A model generated the notes under the pieces. The model had not been told where the DNA came from. It searched no databases and saw nothing but the letters and a program-made list of their open reading frames with translations. 12,727 nt of DNA from Planctomycetota bacterium (GTDB taxonomy: Bacteria; Planctomycetota; Phycisphaerae; FEN-1346). The stretch is taken from NCBI GenBank assembly GCA_026386995.1, contig JAPLMO010000320.1, positions 1 to 12,727 on the forward strand. Reading direction: 5' to 3'. The position numbers were made by a program, and so were the translations under genes. Of the stretch, positions 12,531 to 12,727 are shown one piece after another. Every line of letters starts with the position of its first letter. The stretch's first letter is position 1.

Positions 12531-12559
12531 ATCGTACCCGCCGAACGTCAGCGATTCAA
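12531..12559 (-). promoter_or_regulatory. Promoter of the DUF1570-cupin operon
   Basis: On the minus strand TTGAAT (12559-12554), a 17-bp spacer and TACGAT (12536-12531). The start of transcription would be near 12524, about 34 nt before the ATG. The 13-bp tandem repeat abuts the -35 box. Confidence 0.6.
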
Positions 12560-12584
12560 CCCCTCGTTGACACCCCTCGTTGAC
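12559..12584. repeat. Perfect 13-bp tandem duplication upstream of the operon promoter
   Basis: ACCCCTCGTTGAC occurs twice head to tail (12559-12571, 12572-12584), followed by a poorly matching third stretch that runs into the insertion-sequence end. It touches the -35 box, so it could be a duplicated activator site, or a scar of replication slippage or transposition. Confidence 0.75.
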
Positions 12585-12594
12585 ACCCTGTCGT

Positions 12595-12638
12595 GACCCA
12601 GTAGTAATGTCCGGTCCAGACCCAGTAGAAATGTCCGC
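12595..12638. repeat. Two 20-bp direct repeats in the IS end
   Basis: GACCCAGTAGTAATGTCCGG (12595-12614) and GACCCAGTAGAAATGTCCGC (12619-12638) match at 18 of 20 positions with a 24-bp period. Repeated end motifs like these are likely transposase-binding sites. Confidence 0.75.
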
Positions 12639-12661
12639 TTCTTGGGGGCTAAGGGAAGCGG

Positions 12662-12727
12662 ATGAACAAGGACCGGATCGAGATGAGCCAGCAAGAGCGG
12701 GACCGGCTGAAGGTGATGGCACCGGTA
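12662..12727 (+). CDS. Transposase N-terminus (partial, ISNCY-type suspected)
   Basis: Only the first 22 codons are present: ATG at 12662, reading MNKDRIEMSQQERDRLKVM and on to the edge, with AAGGGA about 8 nt upstream. The RIEMSQ-ERDRLKVM pattern resembles the start of ISNCY (IS1202-like) transposases, where it precedes a helix-turn-helix region. The family call rests on this short segment and the upstream end repeats. No catalytic domain is visible, so activity cannot be judged. Confidence 0.55.
   Translation, partial: MNKDRIEMSQQERDRLKVMAPV

Larger units (their letters stand above)
12589..12727 (+). mobile_element. Left end of an insertion sequence (cut by window edge)
   Basis: The sequence contains two near-identical 20-bp direct repeats, then a transposase start codon 24 bp later. 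A plausible tip is TGTCGTGACCC at 12589, but the exact boundary cannot be fixed without the other end. Confidence 0.6.

Noticed and set aside
11627..12583. Plus-strand open frame opposite the DUF1570 gene
   Set aside because: No recognisable domain, and it would run through the operon promoter of the well-supported minus-strand gene.
12595..12638. Possible start of a CRISPR array (two similar 20-bp repeats)
   Set aside because: Only two units, a 4-bp gap instead of spacers, and a transposase start immediately after; an IS end explains it better.

Overview
The window looks like a chromosomal segment of a GC-rich, free-living bacterium, most likely a planctomycete (perhaps Phycisphaerae-like). 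That is an inference from gene content: a Tat-exported Cys-type sulfatase, a DUF1570-type HExxH protein, a GH10-fold protein of the kind seen in planctomycetes but without its catalytic glutamates, a fused AroD-AroE enzyme, and many short palindromic and oligonucleotide repeats between genes. No rRNA, tRNA or CRISPR array was found.

Layout. 1-1196 (+): a GH10-like protein cut by the left edge. 1280-2800 (-): Tat-signal sulfatase, convergent with it. 2929-3351 (+): a small membrane-anchored helix-hairpin-helix protein that looks leaderless. 3477-4028 (-) and 4158-5348 (-): cysC and sat, which turn sulfate into APS and then PAPS; a good Rho-independent terminator lies between them, and sat has a strong promoter embedded in an array of GAGTGT half-sites. 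5533-7155 (+): secreted MGH1-like (six-hairpin) glycoside hydrolase, divergent from sat. 7326-8795 (+): aroDE, the fused shikimate-pathway enzyme, with a GTG start. 8837-9754 (-): Ntn-hydrolase of the N4-glucosaminyl-asparaginase family, with a perfect hairpin inserted in frame in the segment before its self-cleavage site. 9863-10054 (+) and 9982-10632 (-): a 63-residue protein with a Fic-inhibitory motif and a Fic-domain protein, converging tail to tail with a 73-nt overlap. 10701-11156 (-) and 11153-12490 (-): RmlC-like cupin and DUF1570 metallopeptidase-like protein, coupled by an ATGA overlap. 12589-12727: left end of an insertion sequence with the first 22 codons of its transposase, cut by the right edge.

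How it fits together. Sulfatase, sat and cysC all handle sulfate, and three genes belong to glycan or glycoconjugate turnover (GH10-like, MGH1-like, glucosaminyl-asparaginase). The genes are mostly single transcription units in alternating directions, so this is a loose neighbourhood rather than one operon. The most interesting item is the convergent, overlapping Fic/inhibitor pair. Next come the sat operator array, the GH10 homologue that has lost both catalytic glutamates, and the hairpin inside the Ntn-hydrolase.

Start codons were mostly chosen by Shine-Dalgarno position, which moved several starts inward from the longest open frame: sulfatase 2800, cysC 4028, sat 5348, MGH1-like 5533, aroDE 7326, asparaginase 9754, Fic 10632, cupin 11156, DUF1570 12490.
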